From positions 22,332,708 to 22,396,707 of the forward strand of contig CM073896.1 of assembly GCA_037176705.1 (NCBI GenBank): a stretch of DNA of 64,000 nt, written 5' to 3'. The notes under the pieces were generated by a model. That model made no database searches and had not been told where the DNA came from. It was given only the letters and a program-made list of their open reading frames with translations. How positions within the stretch are numbered: position 1 is the stretch's first letter; each line of letters begins with the position of its first letter. Source of the stretch: Molossus alvarezi (Eukaryota > Chordata > Mammalia > Chiroptera > Molossidae). Position numbers and translations under genes: made by a program. This document shows positions 12,195 to 24,953 of the stretch, piece by piece.

Positions 12195-13689
12195 TATAAT
12201 GCCTATATTCCTGGATTACTGAAATAAAATAAAATTTTACCTTCTCTATACTTCCATACCTACTTCTGATTCTCTGCTGTGACATCTATGTCTCCCATCG
12301 AACGAAAGTACGATCTGACGTCAGGGGAAAGCACATCTGGGTTTTGAAATTTCATTCCAATGCCCTTTGCAAGATGCCATGCTGCGTTTTCCCAGGACAT
12401 GGCGTCCTCAGACTTCCGCGAGCTCCCTGCAGCCACCGAGCCTGCCTTACTCATCTTCACATGTCCTCTGATGCTCTGTATTTAGCACTTAGTAGGAGCT
12501 TCGTCAATAAGGTGAGATTCTTGGACTCCATTCGATGAGGTACTGTTTGGAATGGCAGGGCAGGAACTGGCACTTTCCAAATATGTCTGAATTCAGTGAC
12601 ATTTGAATTCAGTGACATTTGTTTGCCATTACCGCCATGTCTACCACTCCAAACAGCACAAAAGTCGTGGATACTTTTTCGGTGGTATCAGCATCACTTT
12701 GTCAAGATGGGGACGAGATGAGGCTTGGTCAGTGCTTTCATCTGAAGCTGGTGTATCAGGAAACCACCATGTCCCACAGCAGCACAGAGCTAAACAGGAT
12801 GATATGGGTTTAAATAAAAGTCAGTGGAATTTCATGAGAACATTAAAAACATCTGTTGTCAAGCTAATAAACACTATATTCTTTTTAAAGTGGTTTTAGC
12901 ATCTCTCTAAGGAGCTTAAGGATAAGGAAAATAAGCCGGATTTGGTGTTAAATGATGCAGGAGTTCTTAACTTAAAGCAAAAGTCTAACCTCAGACTATG
13001 TCACTGGATGTGCAATCCTTGGTAACTTATTTAACATTGCAGACCTCAAACTTTTTATTGCTAGGGATGGCCATGCATTGGCCTTAGGGTTCTTTGGAAG
13101 GTAAACTTACAATGCGTTATGAGCCCCACTCATTTGTGCATTGCTGATTGAGAAGCTAGTCATGTGATCCCACAGTGGGACTGATTCCAGTCTGGCCATT
13201 CACTGATGAGAAGCCATGTGTTGATTACGGCAGTATAGAAATGTGGTTCATAATGTCAGTGACTGCATATTGTCAATGTGTCCACGCCAGCAATCCTGCC
13301 TGCTCAAACTGTGCATTCTCCAGCTTTACCCCTCCTTTCTGAACACTCACTCCATTTGTGCAAACATATGTGAAGAAGCAAAATTCAGCTGAGTAAATAT
13401 GAAGATCTAATATCCTTGATTCTACAGTTCATGTTTCGGCCATATCAGAAAAGCTGTGCAAAATAGAAGGCTTTTATAGGCAGAAAGGAAGAGGGGGGCA
13501 AGGAAACAGTGTATATATACCTTTTGGGAAAATAAGGTATATATCAGGCAGATTACTAGTGCTGATGAGGAATTTCCAGACTGATTGGTTAAGATTACAT
13601 TCCTGGCATAGGCTGAAACTGTTATTAGGTTAAGTATTAAGGCTCAGTTTTCTGGTGTAAGGCTTGACACAAGTGACTCCATTTTGGGT
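12195..13689. other. Unique sequence with a short tandem duplication
   Basis: A 16-bp unit, GAATTCAGTGACATTT, occurs twice in tandem at 12589-12620. The frames at 12260-12460 (minus) and 12619-12813 (plus) look exon-like in composition, but I found no domain, splice context or paralogue. No repeat family was recognised. Confidence 0.4.
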
Positions 13690-14720
13690 CTGTTGTCTCT
13701 TTTTAAACACATATTTACTGAGCATTTGTTATGTGCCAGGACAATCCTGGCATGATCATACAACTGTTATTCACAGAATAAAATATACTTATTCTCATGG
13801 AGTTTACATTCTATTAGGGGAGAAGGATCCTGATAACAAGGTGATAAATGAATAAAATATACAGTATGTCAGATAGTAACACATATGCTATAGAAAAATA
13901 AAGCACAGAATAGGAGTAAGTAGCTACAGGTCTACACTTTTAAATGGGATGGAGTTGGAGGAGTATACTGAGTGGGTAACCTTTGAGCAAAGAATGAAAG
14001 GAGGGACTGGTCTATATGGAGAAGAGTATTTCAGGCAAGTGCTAAGGCCCTGAGGTGCATGTGTGCCTACCATTTTTGAAAACAGCAAAGTATCTAGTGA
14101 AGCCAAAACAGAGTGAGTAAAGGGGGAAATAGTAGATTAACATTATCTCCTCTAGAGAGACCAGAGCAGATGGATTGTGGGAGGGGGTGCATATTCAAGG
14201 CTTCTTAGGCTATTATCGAGACTTTGAGTATGAATGAGATGAGAAACACTGGGGGGGTTCTGAGCAAAATCCTAACAAATTCTGATTTAATTTCCTAGTA
14301 CAATATTTCTGGTTAGTATTAAAAACAGATTATAGATACATACAGATGGAAGCTGGGAGACAGTTAGAAGGCTCCTGCAGTATTCCACGTGATATGATGA
14401 TATGATGACAGCTTGGGCCTAGATGATTTTATGGAGGTAGAGAGAAGTGTCCAGATTCCGGGTGTGTTTGGAAGGTGGACTCATGCAATGCAGTGATGGA
14501 TTGAATCTAGAGTAAGAAAGAAACAGGTCATTGTTTTATTGCTGAGAAAGAAGAATTGCCTTTTTAAACTGGGAACATAGTTGGAAAAGCGGGTTGGCTT
14601 AGGAGGATCAACTATCAAGAGGTTGCTTGTGGTTCTGAGAGGGTTATGATAAATATTATATTTCCACGTGGAGATGACAGAAGGGTGTTGGCTGTATAGC
14701 ACAAAGCATTTATAAACGCA
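13690..14720 (-). mobile_element. LINE-2 fragment, antisense, about 1 kb
   Basis: Landmarks in antisense L2 order: ACTGAGCATTTGTTATGTGC, CTCATGGAGTTTACATTCTA, CTTTGAGCAAAGAATGAAAG, AGTATTTCAGGCAAGTGCTA, GGCCCTGAGGTGCATGTGTG, AACAGAGTGAGTAAAGGGGG, TCTGAGCAAAATC and a CACGTGGAGATGACAGAAGG part near the right end. Its sense counterpart is seen at 21.3-22.0 kb. All frames are broken. Confidence 0.75.
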
Positions 14721-16104
14721 CTTGGCTGATACACAAGGTTCTAGTGTCTGTCCTCACTATATTTGGACCCCAACATCATGTTTTGCTTACACTGGCCAGA
14801 TATTGAGTGACTGGCTTTATATAAAAACACTATCTGTATATAACATCGATTTCGACAGTAGATATCATGAAGCAATATATCCCTTAAGTTAGAATGGGAA
14901 TACTACGTTCGTTTTGTCTACACACATTAGCATTCATGGAAGGATCCATCATTTGACAAAAATTATTATCATGGACGTTGTTGTAATTGGTGGGTTTGCT
15001 GGATTTTTATCATTTTATAGAATCATTCTGTACATTTGTCTTTTATTGGAATACAATCCTATATGTGTACAAGAATCACTATTTATTGCCCAATTAGCCT
15101 GCTAGATAGCATAATACAAATCTATTAAAATATCCAGACCCCATTTATCTATTTATCTATCTAATCATGATTATATATACATATATCTATAACAATATCG
15201 ATATTATTAATGCTTGCATATATCCCTGTATACATGTAATATATTTGAACATGGAAGTGTAGTGAAGTGGACTCGTGTGTTTTGTTAAGCCAGCTCCAGC
15301 TTTCCTTTAGGAAATCATCTCTTCTCCGATGTTCTCCCATTCATGTGACTGCTGTGGAGTCTCAATACTGCAGAGATCCAGGGGAAGGCATCTGCCTCTC
15401 ACCGTCTAATCACAGTTCTTACCCAACACTTTTGGCACTGAAACTAATCAATAAAGGATAGTGTTTCCTTTGGAACTTTGACTATAATTAAAAACTAGGA
15501 AACTGAGCAGCATTATTTTTGCACTGTGGCTCAAAGAACCAGACAAAAGCAAAGATGAACACTGACAGCCAGAACAGAAGACGGAGAGAGACTTGAGATT
15601 AAAAACAAAGAAGCAGACATACGGAGCAGAAGGAAAAATGGCAGGGATTCCTGACAGTGATTTTTGGTGCCCAGACTGACTGCCTTTGGAGTCCAGGCAA
15701 CTCCCATACCCCTATAGTAAATAAACAATTTTGATTAAACCAATTTCTATGATTTTTGGAATGAAAAGTGTCTTAATGTATGACTGGCTACTTGGGTAAT
15801 CTAAAATGAGAATGCCACTTTTTCTTTCCTTTTATTTTAAAGGCAGTAGCCAATTTGTTCAACGCTTTTCTCTTTAGAATGTCTGTGTTGGGAAGCATTT
15901 TTTTTTTTCCTGGGGTAAAATGGAAGAATAATTTTGTTTCATTTGTTATCTTGTTTGTGTTCTTTTTATTCTAAGACGTAGTTGAAATCCTTGGCATTGA
16001 TCAAAGAAGAAAAACTTTGGGGAAAGAAAAATTGGTGGTAGTAAATTCCACTGGGAAATTACTATTTTATTTCCTTCAAGTTTAAAAGGAAACAAAGCCG
16101 TCTC
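14721..16104. other. Unique AT-rich sequence with a TATC-rich patch
   Basis: A degenerate TCTA/TATC simple repeat lies at about 15145-15200. Otherwise nothing was recognised. Confidence 0.4.
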
Positions 16105-16290
16105 AACATGTATTGAGTATGTAATGTGTGTCAGACATTGTGTGAAGTACTTATTCTCCTATAATCCCATTCTCCTGCCTATGGTCTCCAAGATCATACT
16201 TCTATGTTATGAAATGAAGATACTGGGAACAAACTGGGTTTCTTCCCCCAAGGTCTCACACGGGTGATGGAAAGAATAAGCAGGGGTCCA
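16105..16290 (-). mobile_element. MIR-like SINE, antisense
   Basis: ATTGAGTATGTAATGTGTGT, CAGACATTGTGTGAAGTACT and a later CCCAAGGTCTCACACGGGTG follow the antisense MIR order. It is degraded and the boundaries are approximate. Confidence 0.45.
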
Positions 16291-19200
16291 ATAACCATGG
16301 CGGTGCACCTTGTCACGGGCACAGACATTTCCAGGCATTGTTGCATGAATGTACTGTCTGTTGACTGTTAATAAACCCCAAAGTACTATTTTAAGTTATA
16401 ATCATACCAATTCCATGCCAGAAAGATGAGAATTAATGTAGGCTGCCAAAACAGTTGATTTCACATCCATCTTCCTAATTCATGCTAATATTTGACAATG
16501 GAACACATCCAAAATATAATGACTTTGGGTTTCAGGGAGTTTTGATATTAATCTTCATTCTCTAAAGGGTATTTTTTTCATTATATATATTGTGGAAATG
16601 GAAAAAAAAATTGGTGACCACAGTCTAAGTAACTCCTCATCACATCACTATGGCATAAAATAAAATCGCTTTCGGTCATTGCTAACTCAGTAAAATCAAG
16701 GTCTTCATTCCTTCAGCAGTTCTCGCTCCCCAGCCTACTGGTGGTGGGAATGGCTTCCTCTGAGTCCTCCCCAGGTCTCCGCAGATCCTGTCAGTCTGGG
16801 AATCCAGAGCGCTGCAGTTTCAAGACAACCACATCATTGCACTACTTAGTCAGCAATTCCGCTCCCAATTAACATGCTGTCAGATTTCAGCTCAGCTGAA
16901 TGTGTTACAAGCTAATTTTTACATTAGAATATAAAATCATCATTGTCAAGGTGCAGTTGGTCCAACTAATTTTGACTGGAAGTAAACTCACTTATGTCCA
17001 TTCATTGGGAAAAACAGAGTCTCATGATGCCTTTTCTCATATTTGTAGACAGAGACAGGATACTTACATATAACTTAATTGATCGAACCCTGATTTTGCC
17101 ATGTTTTAATGTTTAGAAATCACACATCAGAACAGTGCTGTAGACTGTGCCACGAGATGGTGAGTGGTGGCCATGGAATTCCATAGCATCAATAGTAGGG
17201 CTCTCATATTGTAAAATTAAAGAAAATCAGTATTTTCCAATCTATGCTTTAAAAAAAATCCTAAGTTAAATATAAGGGACGTGTATTGTTACACATCTCT
17301 CAGTAGCGACTGTGATGAACTGAGAAAGTCCCTGATGATCAGGGACTAAATGCTTCTGAAGCCCACCTTTTCCCCTGGAAAGATAAGGACTTTGGCTCAC
17401 AAGGGGACTGAAGGCAAGACAGGAGCTGGTTACAGGACAGAGCCAAACTCCTTTATCAGGCTGCATATTGCATGGGTTGTATTATCGCTGGCCACAGTCT
17501 TACTGAGTGAGTAGTCCTAGGATTTTATGAATGTTTGTAAAATTTTTTTCTGTTCTTTGTGTCTGAGTTTGAGGAAGATTAGTAATTTTATCTAATAAAT
17601 TATTGATAAACAATGAAGACCTATTTAGTAAAAGAGGGCAAATTGACTTACGTCAAGTTTTCAATGTTAACATCTTCTAAAAAATATTTATGAACACTGA
17701 GTGAAATGACACCATAACACTATGGATATTTTTTCCTAACAAAGTCTGAAGTGCTACTGAGCTTGAACCCACATTTTGTGACAAATTCAAGCCATCTGCC
17801 TGGGAGTTCACCAGATAGTTTTATATTGTGGGTCAGTGAGAATCGATGGACCATTTTCTTTCTTTCTTCCTCAGAACTTGAGAGTAAACACCAGCTTGGA
17901 AAGGGACACTTTTTATCTTTTTAAATGATGCATTCTTCCTTGAACTGCAACTTAGAAAATACCAATAACTCTTTGCTTTGGCTTTTTTAGAGCTTCACGC
18001 TCTTATGACTTAACGCCAGTATTTTATATAACTCGTCTCCTAGCAGTGCTTTGAAATGGTCTCACTATCGATAACAGTGGAAAAATTCAACTCAATGCTC
18101 CTTTTTGTCACAAAATGCACTTTAAATTTCAGTCTGTTAAGAAGTCTCTAAAAACAGACGCAATTTCCATCGCTTAGTATTGAGAATCGGATGTTGTGCA
18201 ATGTTGAGTGTGCTCACGTTCTTATGTGGTGGGCTTTTCTGTTATCTGTATCCACTGGCATGAACTTCCCGAAGTACAGATTTTAGATCCAATTTTCTCC
18301 AGATCACGGTATGAAATTGCATGAGCTCCCTGATATGATTTGGGAATCACATTTAAAAAGTACAGGTGATGTCAAGTCGGATTCTAAATTGTAACTTTAT
18401 ATTTAAAGAAAAATCATAGCTCAAGTACTCTCAGAGGCAATGAACACAAGGCCACTGACTTAAGAGATATTGAGAAAACAGCCTCTTGACCTTTAAAAAT
18501 GTCTCAGTCCTACTATTTATCCTCTGACAAATGCATTTGGACTTGTCAAAGGAGAATTACAGTGTAAAGGTAGATCATGGGAGAACAAGGAAATTTATTT
18601 CCTTGTTTGACAACAATTCTAATAAGAACCTGGGAGAAAGACAACTGAAAAATTAACTGAGATGGAACCCAATAAAACGCAGTCACCTGAGATGAGGATT
18701 GATATGATGATTGCTGGAGATTAGTTACCGAAGTAGTTTAGATATGATCAGGGAAACGACATTTAGTCGTCTGTAATTTCACATCCCTGTTGTTGACAAT
18801 GGATTATTAACAAATTCATGGTGAATACTTTGGAAATTTCTGGGAAGCTTGCTGGCTTAGATTATCAATTTGTGTGATTCTATGGGACAGTGGGGTCCCT
18901 AAGGTGACATATTTTGCCAGTCTAAGCAAATGCCCAATCTTGAGGTTCTTAAATGGATTCTAAAGTATTGACACCAATGCATGATAGAATATTGAGGTCC
19001 GTCATTATTCTGTATAACTATACCAGTGGTTGTATGAGACCCATTGGGTTGGATGTTACAGATAATTTAGAATATCAGACCTGTCTGTACTTTTGTAGGT
19101 AGGAAGGAGAGGTATTTCATAACCATATACCATGGAAAGTGGCACTGGGCACTGACTGTCAAGTGCCAGGCCTCAAAGCAGAATTTTTAAGGCCAGTACT

Positions 19201-19764
19201 CCTTTCTTCTAAAATAATAGTTTAGGTTATTCCACAGTCATCCTGGCAATTCCCTATTACTTCCGGATTTTTTGCTTAATTATCTGCGTCATTACCTGAG
19301 GTTCAGAAGTCAGTGTACATTTCAGCTTTAAAATGTAAGTTAAATTAGAGTCAAATATGTTAATTGAGGGCATTATGTTTTCATTAGCTTAGAGGCTGTA
19401 GGCCCTCATTCTCTCTCTCCCTCTCTCTCTCATCTCTTTTCTGCTCTGAGGATTTTCTTTATCTTCTTTTGTAGCAAACTAACCCAGTGGTGGAGAGGCC
19501 AGTACCTTGGACCTGTGCTTACTCATCCGCGGCCCTTCACCTTCCACCTGGATATGATTCTTTTCTTCAGTCCCCAGAAGTGAAGCCTTATTCGGTTCAT
19601 GTAATTGCCCATACCCACCCTCACAATCATCCTTCACGTTGATAGCATCCATGTGCTTACAATTGAAGAATCTAAAGCCCAGATATTCCAAGTGACTCAT
19701 TGAAGTTTCCAGGCCATTTATAGCAAAGCAAGGAATGTAATCCCATGGAATTCTGACTCCTAGT
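16291..19764. other. Long unique stretch; possible conserved element inside
   Basis: About 3.5 kb with no named repeat. The segment 16690-17060 has a well-mixed, non-repetitive look with AATTAACATGCTGTCAGATT and GTTACAAGCTAATTTTTACA, which resemble clustered homeodomain-type sites. A CT-rich run is at 19410-19432. No exon was supported. Confidence 0.35.
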
Positions 19765-19950
19765 CCATTGGAAAATAATTCCAGTTCTGACTCTGTTACT
19801 CACTATCTACATAACAGAACTGTCATGTAATCTCTGAACCCAGATGTTCTCATCTGTAAAATACAGATAATAGTAACTAAGAACATTTTTTATATGACAT
19901 ACTAGAAATATATATAACAGGTCCTCAGTAAATGTTATTTTATTCCAGTT
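19765..19950 (+). mobile_element. MIR SINE, sense
   Basis: TCTGACTCTGTTACTCACTA, TGTAATCTCTGAACCCAGAT, CTCATCTGTAAAATACAGAT, AATAGTAACTA and GGTCCTCAGTAAATGTTATT are the MIR body and 3' end in order. Confidence 0.65.
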
Positions 19951-20496
19951 GTTAGTGTTATTATGACAATTATACTGTGTTTTCTTTATAGATTGAAAAC
20001 ATCCCCCCTACCCTCGACTTCCTCCAGAAAGTGTACTGTATTTACTTTAACCATCTAAGAAATCCTAGGAGCAAGGGCTACTGCTTTTCCAAATTGGGAG
20101 TACACATGTGTGTTTGTTTTATCTGAAATAGCAGATTTATAAGCTGCAGGGAGGTTCTGTAAATATGATTACTATTGCCTTTCTAGTACATTTGAGACAG
20201 CTAATATTTTTAGTTTTTAAATATTCACAATGCAAAGTTTTTTAGTTTTTATGTGTTGATGATGGGAACTAAGCATTTTGGTTTTGATTGGGAAACAATC
20301 TAATCAGTCTACATGTCCAGCTAAACGGACATGCTTTCACTTTCAGAAGAGGGAGTGAGATCATGCCATTTATTGTACTACCCCAGTATTCTTCTTTGAA
20401 ATCCTGTAGTCTGGGCTTGAAATGCTTTGACTATTTTAAAGTTCTCCAATGAAAGTAGCCGATGAAGTAGCTTTCTTGTACGACACGCACTTTCTT
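19951..20496. other. Unique sequence
   Basis: Nothing recognised before the short SINE fragment. Confidence 0.4.
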
Positions 20497-20538
20497 GCCT
20501 GGCCGGTGTGGCTCAGTGGTTGAGCGACAACCCATGCT
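20497..20538 (+). mobile_element. 42-bp SINE head fragment (family B), no tail
   Basis: It contains only the first part of a family-B SINE, CCTGGCCGGTGTGGCTCAGT and on to the anticodon-loop region, then stops. There is no body and no A-tail. A 7-bp repeat, CTTTCTT, lies on both sides (20490-20496, 20539-20545). The next 240 bp is pyrimidine-rich and not SINE. This resembles a tailless retropseudogene of a truncated tRNA-like transcript. Confidence 0.65.
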
Positions 20539-20785
20539 CTTTCTTCATTTGGCTTCCCGGTCCCCAGAGAATCCAGGGACCAGTCTCATCAGCCACTTCT
20601 ATTCCCTTCCCTCACTCTTCCTTTTCTCCGGACTTCAAACCTGGATGTGCCCTCAAGCTGAGTTCCAGAATCTCTTCGTTTCCTTTCCTTTCTCTCCCCA
20701 CCTTCCCTCCCCTCCCTTTCCTTTTCTTGTCTTCTCACCTACACTGACTTCCTCAGTGAGCACATCATCTCATTGTAAAAACCCA

Positions 20786-21039
20786 GCCCTGGCCAGTTTG
20801 GCTCAGCGGTTGGAGCGTCGGCCTGCGGTCCTGAGAGACCCGGGTTCGGTTCCCGCTAAGGGCACGTACCTCGGTTGCAGTTTGTCCCCGGCCCTGGTTG
20901 GTCGTGCGGGTGGCAGCCAATCGATGTGTCCCTTCACATCGATGTTTCTGTCTCTCTCTCCCTTTCTCTCTCTCCCTTCCACTCTATCTGAACAAAAAAT
21001 GGAAAAATATCCTCGGGTGAGGATAAAAAAAAAAAAAAC
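20786..21039 (+). mobile_element. Ves-type SINE (family A), full length
   Basis: The cleanest copy in the window. It has GCCCTGGCCAGTTTGGCTCA with A box TGGCTCAGCGG, B box GGTTCGGTTCC, the ATCGATGTG/CACATCGAT hairpin, a CT-rich stretch, CCTCGGGTGAGGAT and a poly-A tail. The A and B boxes keep an RNA polymerase III promoter layout. Confidence 0.95.
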
Positions 21040-21183
21040 ATGTATATTCTGGTGACTCGCAATTATACATCTTCAGAATAAAGTTCTGCTTGAACTCCAG
21101 ATTTCTAAATTCAACTGCTTACTGAAATGTCTGGTAATCATCTCAAACTCATTATATAAGCAGAAACTACTAAGTCTCTCTAA

Positions 21184-21202
21184 AGAGAGAGAGAGAGAGA
21201 GA
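21184..21202. repeat. (GA)n microsatellite
   Basis: Short perfect GA run just upstream of an L2. Confidence 0.85.
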
Positions 21203-21289
21203 GGAAAAAATTCTGCTTTACATACTATCTACTTCATTTCATTTAACGGCAACTCCACTCTTGGTTTCTACAGGTAAATAGTCTCAGGA

Positions 21290-22020
21290 TCATTCCTGAA
21301 TCTTTTCTTTCAGACTCACTTCAATTCATTAGCAAATCCCCTTTGTGCTTTGAAAACATATCCAAAAACCAGCCATTTCTCACTATGCCCACTGCTACTA
21401 CCCTGGTCCTCACCTGGGTCATTACAGGAGCCTTCTGACTGGTCTCTCTGCTTCTGCCTTTGCCTCTTTATAGCTTTTTCTCAACACCGAGGTCAGGGTA
21501 ATCCAGTTAGATTTCAAACCACGTCAAACCCATCTAATGGCTTCCCATTTCTCTCAGGTAAAATGCCGAAGATCTAGGATATTCTATTACCTTTTGGTCT
21601 TTCTCTTCTATTTTTATTTCTCTTCCTGACTCTACTTCAGCCCCCGTGGCATTCACTAGGCACACACCTGCCCTTGGACTTTGCACTTGCTGCTACTTTT
21701 GCTTAGAATGATTTCTTCAGGTAACTCTCTCTTCTTTGACAACTTTGCTCAAATGTGAACTTTTCAATGAGGCATACACTGACCACATTTTCTAAAATGG
21801 TGACTCTTCTCACTAGACTTTCAATACGCCTCTCTCTGCTGTATTATTTGTACCATGGTGTTTGTTTTCTTTTAATGTATAATTAATTCCCTACTGTGTT
21901 ATGTTTATTAATATTTCTTCCTATGTCCCAATGAAAATGTGACCTTCACAAGGGCAGGCATTTTTCTCTTTGTTCACTGATGAGCAAAATTCATATATAA
22001 CTCTTGATTGAATAAAAGAA
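21290..22020 (+). mobile_element. LINE-2 3' part, sense
   Basis: Clear L2 order: CACTGCTACTACCCTGGTCC, TCTGACTGGTCTCTCTGCTT, CTAATGGCTTCCCATTTCTC, GGCATTCACTAGGCACACAC, CTTGGACTTTGCACTTGCTG, TTGCTCAAATGTGAACTTTT, ACAAGGGCAGGCATTTTTCT and a TTGATTGAATAAAAG end. It corresponds to the end of the L2 reverse transcriptase ORF and the 3' UTR. No frame stays open over the full length. Confidence 0.78.
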
Positions 22021-22881
22021 TGCGTATGTTCTATCCTTTGCTGCTATCTTCATTTCCATTTTTGATGTCCAACAAGAATCACTCGTGTTCTCTTGGGAGA
22101 ACATGTTTACAGCACAATTGTTACCCGTAGGCATGGGGCTTAACCACACGGTGTTCTGGTTGGATAATAATAAAGAGCTAATTGCCATGTCCAGTTTTTT
22201 TTTCAGCTTTACTAAAACGGTGCTTAATAATTCAAATTCAAAATTATCATAATTCAAAATGAATACCAGTACCAAGAAACATAAAGGTAATGTACACATT
22301 CTCAATTTGAAAAATAAACTAGTTATATAATCATAAGGGCCTGACGTTTAATACCTAAAAAGAACTTGTGAGATCTAATTCATCCCTTTAATTTATACTT
22401 CGACAGGTCTGATTTATTCAAAAGTCATATATTACCTGCCTATAATGTCCAGGCTCCGGCATGGGCTTTGGAGGCACAAAAGTGATGCAGCATTACTTTT
22501 ACCTTTAAGAAACCGGTAGGCTTCTAGGTAAGACCGATAGGTCTTACTTCCATTGCGATGCGATTTCCACTTTAATCAGAAACACTTGAAGGAGCCCTGC
22601 CTGAGACTGAGCCCTGAAGGTCACTTGGGGCCAGTTGAGCTTCTTTAGCTCCTACTTCATTGTAAGAGGATGAAAGGTGATCCAGGCTTTGTACCGGAGA
22701 CAAAGCAGGGGCAGCCCATCCTCTCCGGTATTTGGAAGAGAGCATCTTCATGGTCAATTTCTAGAGCAAAAACTCAGCATGTCTGTTTTTCTGTAAGTCT
22801 AAAATATTTTTTATTCAATGGATAATTTACCAATTGCATACTGACAGCTGCTCTGTGATATGTGGTATGTCAGTTAAATGT
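22021..22881. other. Unique sequence
   Basis: Nothing recognised. A short near-repeat (GGTAGGCTTCTAGGTAAGAC then GATAGGTCTTAC) lies near 22515-22545. Confidence 0.4.
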
Positions 22882-22896
22882 TGCAAATTTATTTCT

Positions 22897-23116
22897 TTAA
22901 AAAAATTTTTTTACCTTCATTGATTATAAAGAGAGAGGAAGGGAGAGGGAGAGAGAGATAGTAACATCGATGAAAGAGAACATTGATTTGCTGCCTCCTG
23001 CATGCCCCCCACTGGAGATTTGGCCCATAACTTGGGCATGTGCCCTGACCAGGAATAGAACCAGCAACCTCTTGGTGCATGGGTCAACACTCAACCACTG
23101 AGCCACACCGGCTGGA
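22897..23116 (-). mobile_element. Ves-type SINE (family B), with target-site duplication
   Basis: On the minus strand: a CCGGTGTGGCTCAGTGG head, a GGTTCTATTCC B box, the GGGCACATGCCCAAGTT region, a CT-rich stretch and an A-rich tail. The flanking repeat TGCAAATTTAYTTCT (one mismatch) is at 22882-22896 and 23117-23131. Confidence 0.92.
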
Positions 23117-23131
23117 TGCAAATTTACTTCT

Positions 23132-24599
23132 AATTTTTAAGATATTCTTACTGATTTATTAGTCCATTGTAATGTTCAGATAAAAGGATGACTCAAAACA
23201 CTATTATGGATTGTCAAAGTAGCACAAACTTAAGGGTTGAATTCAATGTTCAATTTGGTGAATACTATTTTATTACTAAATGCATATTATTTTTATAAAG
23301 CCAAGCAGTGTTTACGTAAAATAACTAGGGTTTTGATAAAGTTTTTTTTTTTTTTTTTTTTACTAAAACTTACTAGAAAAACATCAATAAATTGCATAAG
23401 TCTTTTCTAATATCTTTTTATCTACCTATGTAATCTATGTACCATCTATCTATCTACTATGTATCTAGTTTTTAGTTGAAGAGGTATAAAAGGAAAAAAC
23501 AGATTGTGTGCCACACTTATTACATGTTGACTGATAGGAAAACACCTGTTCCCTTCATGTCTTGCGGAAATAAATCCTAACCCTGTCTGACAAGACTATG
23601 TTCGTGGATTATAAGATTTCTCTCTTAGGTCTCCACAGTCAACTCAGACTAATAGTTGATCTTGTTGCCACGGGGAATAGAAGGTGATAAAACATAACCG
23701 GATAATGTAGGTGGCAAGAAGTCAGGGATTAAATAGCAATAGCATGATTGGCCCAGAGAACTAGCTTCTCTTTCTGAAGGGGAAAGAAAGACTGAAATGT
23801 AGCAGAATGCCCCAGGTCACATTTGCTTTTATTGTTTTCACATTTCTGCCCAGAAATGAAATAAGGATTCTTTCCTTCTGCTTTGGTTTTCTTATTTTTC
23901 TCAGTCCCAGAGGAACTGCTCCTTGGCATAGAGGCAGAACGTTTTCTATTCTCCGAGTGTTCAACCTTCCAATATCCCATCAGTTCATTTTTTTTTAGGC
24001 TCCAAATCATGCCATTTCCCTAAGTCAGTCAAAACATAATAATTTGCGAATGGTGTTAGGTGTGAGAACTAGGCTGCACTATCAACGTGGAGTGTGAAAT
24101 TTGGACACGGAGTCCTCAAAGAAGATTTGCACAAGGCAAGTGGGGACAGGACCCAACTCTGGAGGGGCCCGTGTGTTGGAAGATTTTCACTGTAAGGTGA
24201 TGGGCGTTGGAGGTCACTGCAGCCCCGTGGCATGCGGTCTGTGTGGCGACAGGCAGAGCACTCTCTGAGCCTCATTTACTCCTCTGTAGGTGGGTCAATT
24301 CTTGAAGAATAATGCTGATGACAAGTACTTGGCACAATATCAACTCTCATGTATTATCTCCATAAGGTCGAGGGAATGAATAAGTAAGTATAGTTGAACA
24401 TGTGCACCCCTTCTCCCCTAAATAAAGGCAAAACAAGTATATTCCTTTTCTTTTCAAATAACTCAGCATTTGGCTATTATTTTAAGAGTTTTTCTTAACA
24501 TTGAAATCATTTCATCAAAAGGATTCCTCATTCCCTCTGTGGAATACACAAATCTCGCTAATGGGCAGCAAGGTGATGTACTAGGAAACACACACACAG
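23132..24599. other. Unique sequence with a T-tract
   Basis: A T homopolymer lies at about 23340-23361 and TCTA-rich DNA near 23430-23470. No repeat family or exon was recognised, although 24290-24360 weakly resembles an antisense MIR. Confidence 0.4.
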
Positions 24600-24780
24600 C
24601 ACTGTAAGTCAGAACTGTTACATACTGGACGGTGTAAATTACCGAGTCACTCGGTATCTCCATGTGTCAGCTCATTTATAAAATAAGAATGACACTATAT
24701 TCTACTTCACACAGTAGTTGTGAGAGTTAATATATAATCAGCGCATGGTGCCTGCTCATTTAAATACTAGTTTTGTCTCC
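24600..24780 (+). mobile_element. MIR SINE, sense
   Basis: CTCATTTATAAAATAAGAAT, GACACTATATTCTACTTCAC, GTTGTGAGAGTTAATATATA and CATGGTGCCTGCTCATTTAA follow the MIR body and 3' end. Confidence 0.6.
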
Positions 24781-24953
24781 AGCTTTGCTTTATCTGTAAA
24801 AAGAATCTGCTTTGCTTACCTGACAAGATTGATGTAAAGATCATATTAGGTAAAAGCACAAGATCATTTGGAAAGGGGTCCACTTGTGAGGAATAAGAAC
24901 AACACTACTAAATATCTAACACTTGTTCATAGTCTTTAAAAGCAAGGAGTCCT

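Noticed and set aside
12260..12460. Possible exon on the minus strand (66 codons)
   Set aside because: Composition is plausible but there is no recognised domain, splice context or relative.
20495..21055. 186-codon plus-strand ORF
   Set aside because: It runs across a SINE head fragment, pyrimidine-rich DNA and a full SINE; no protein signature.
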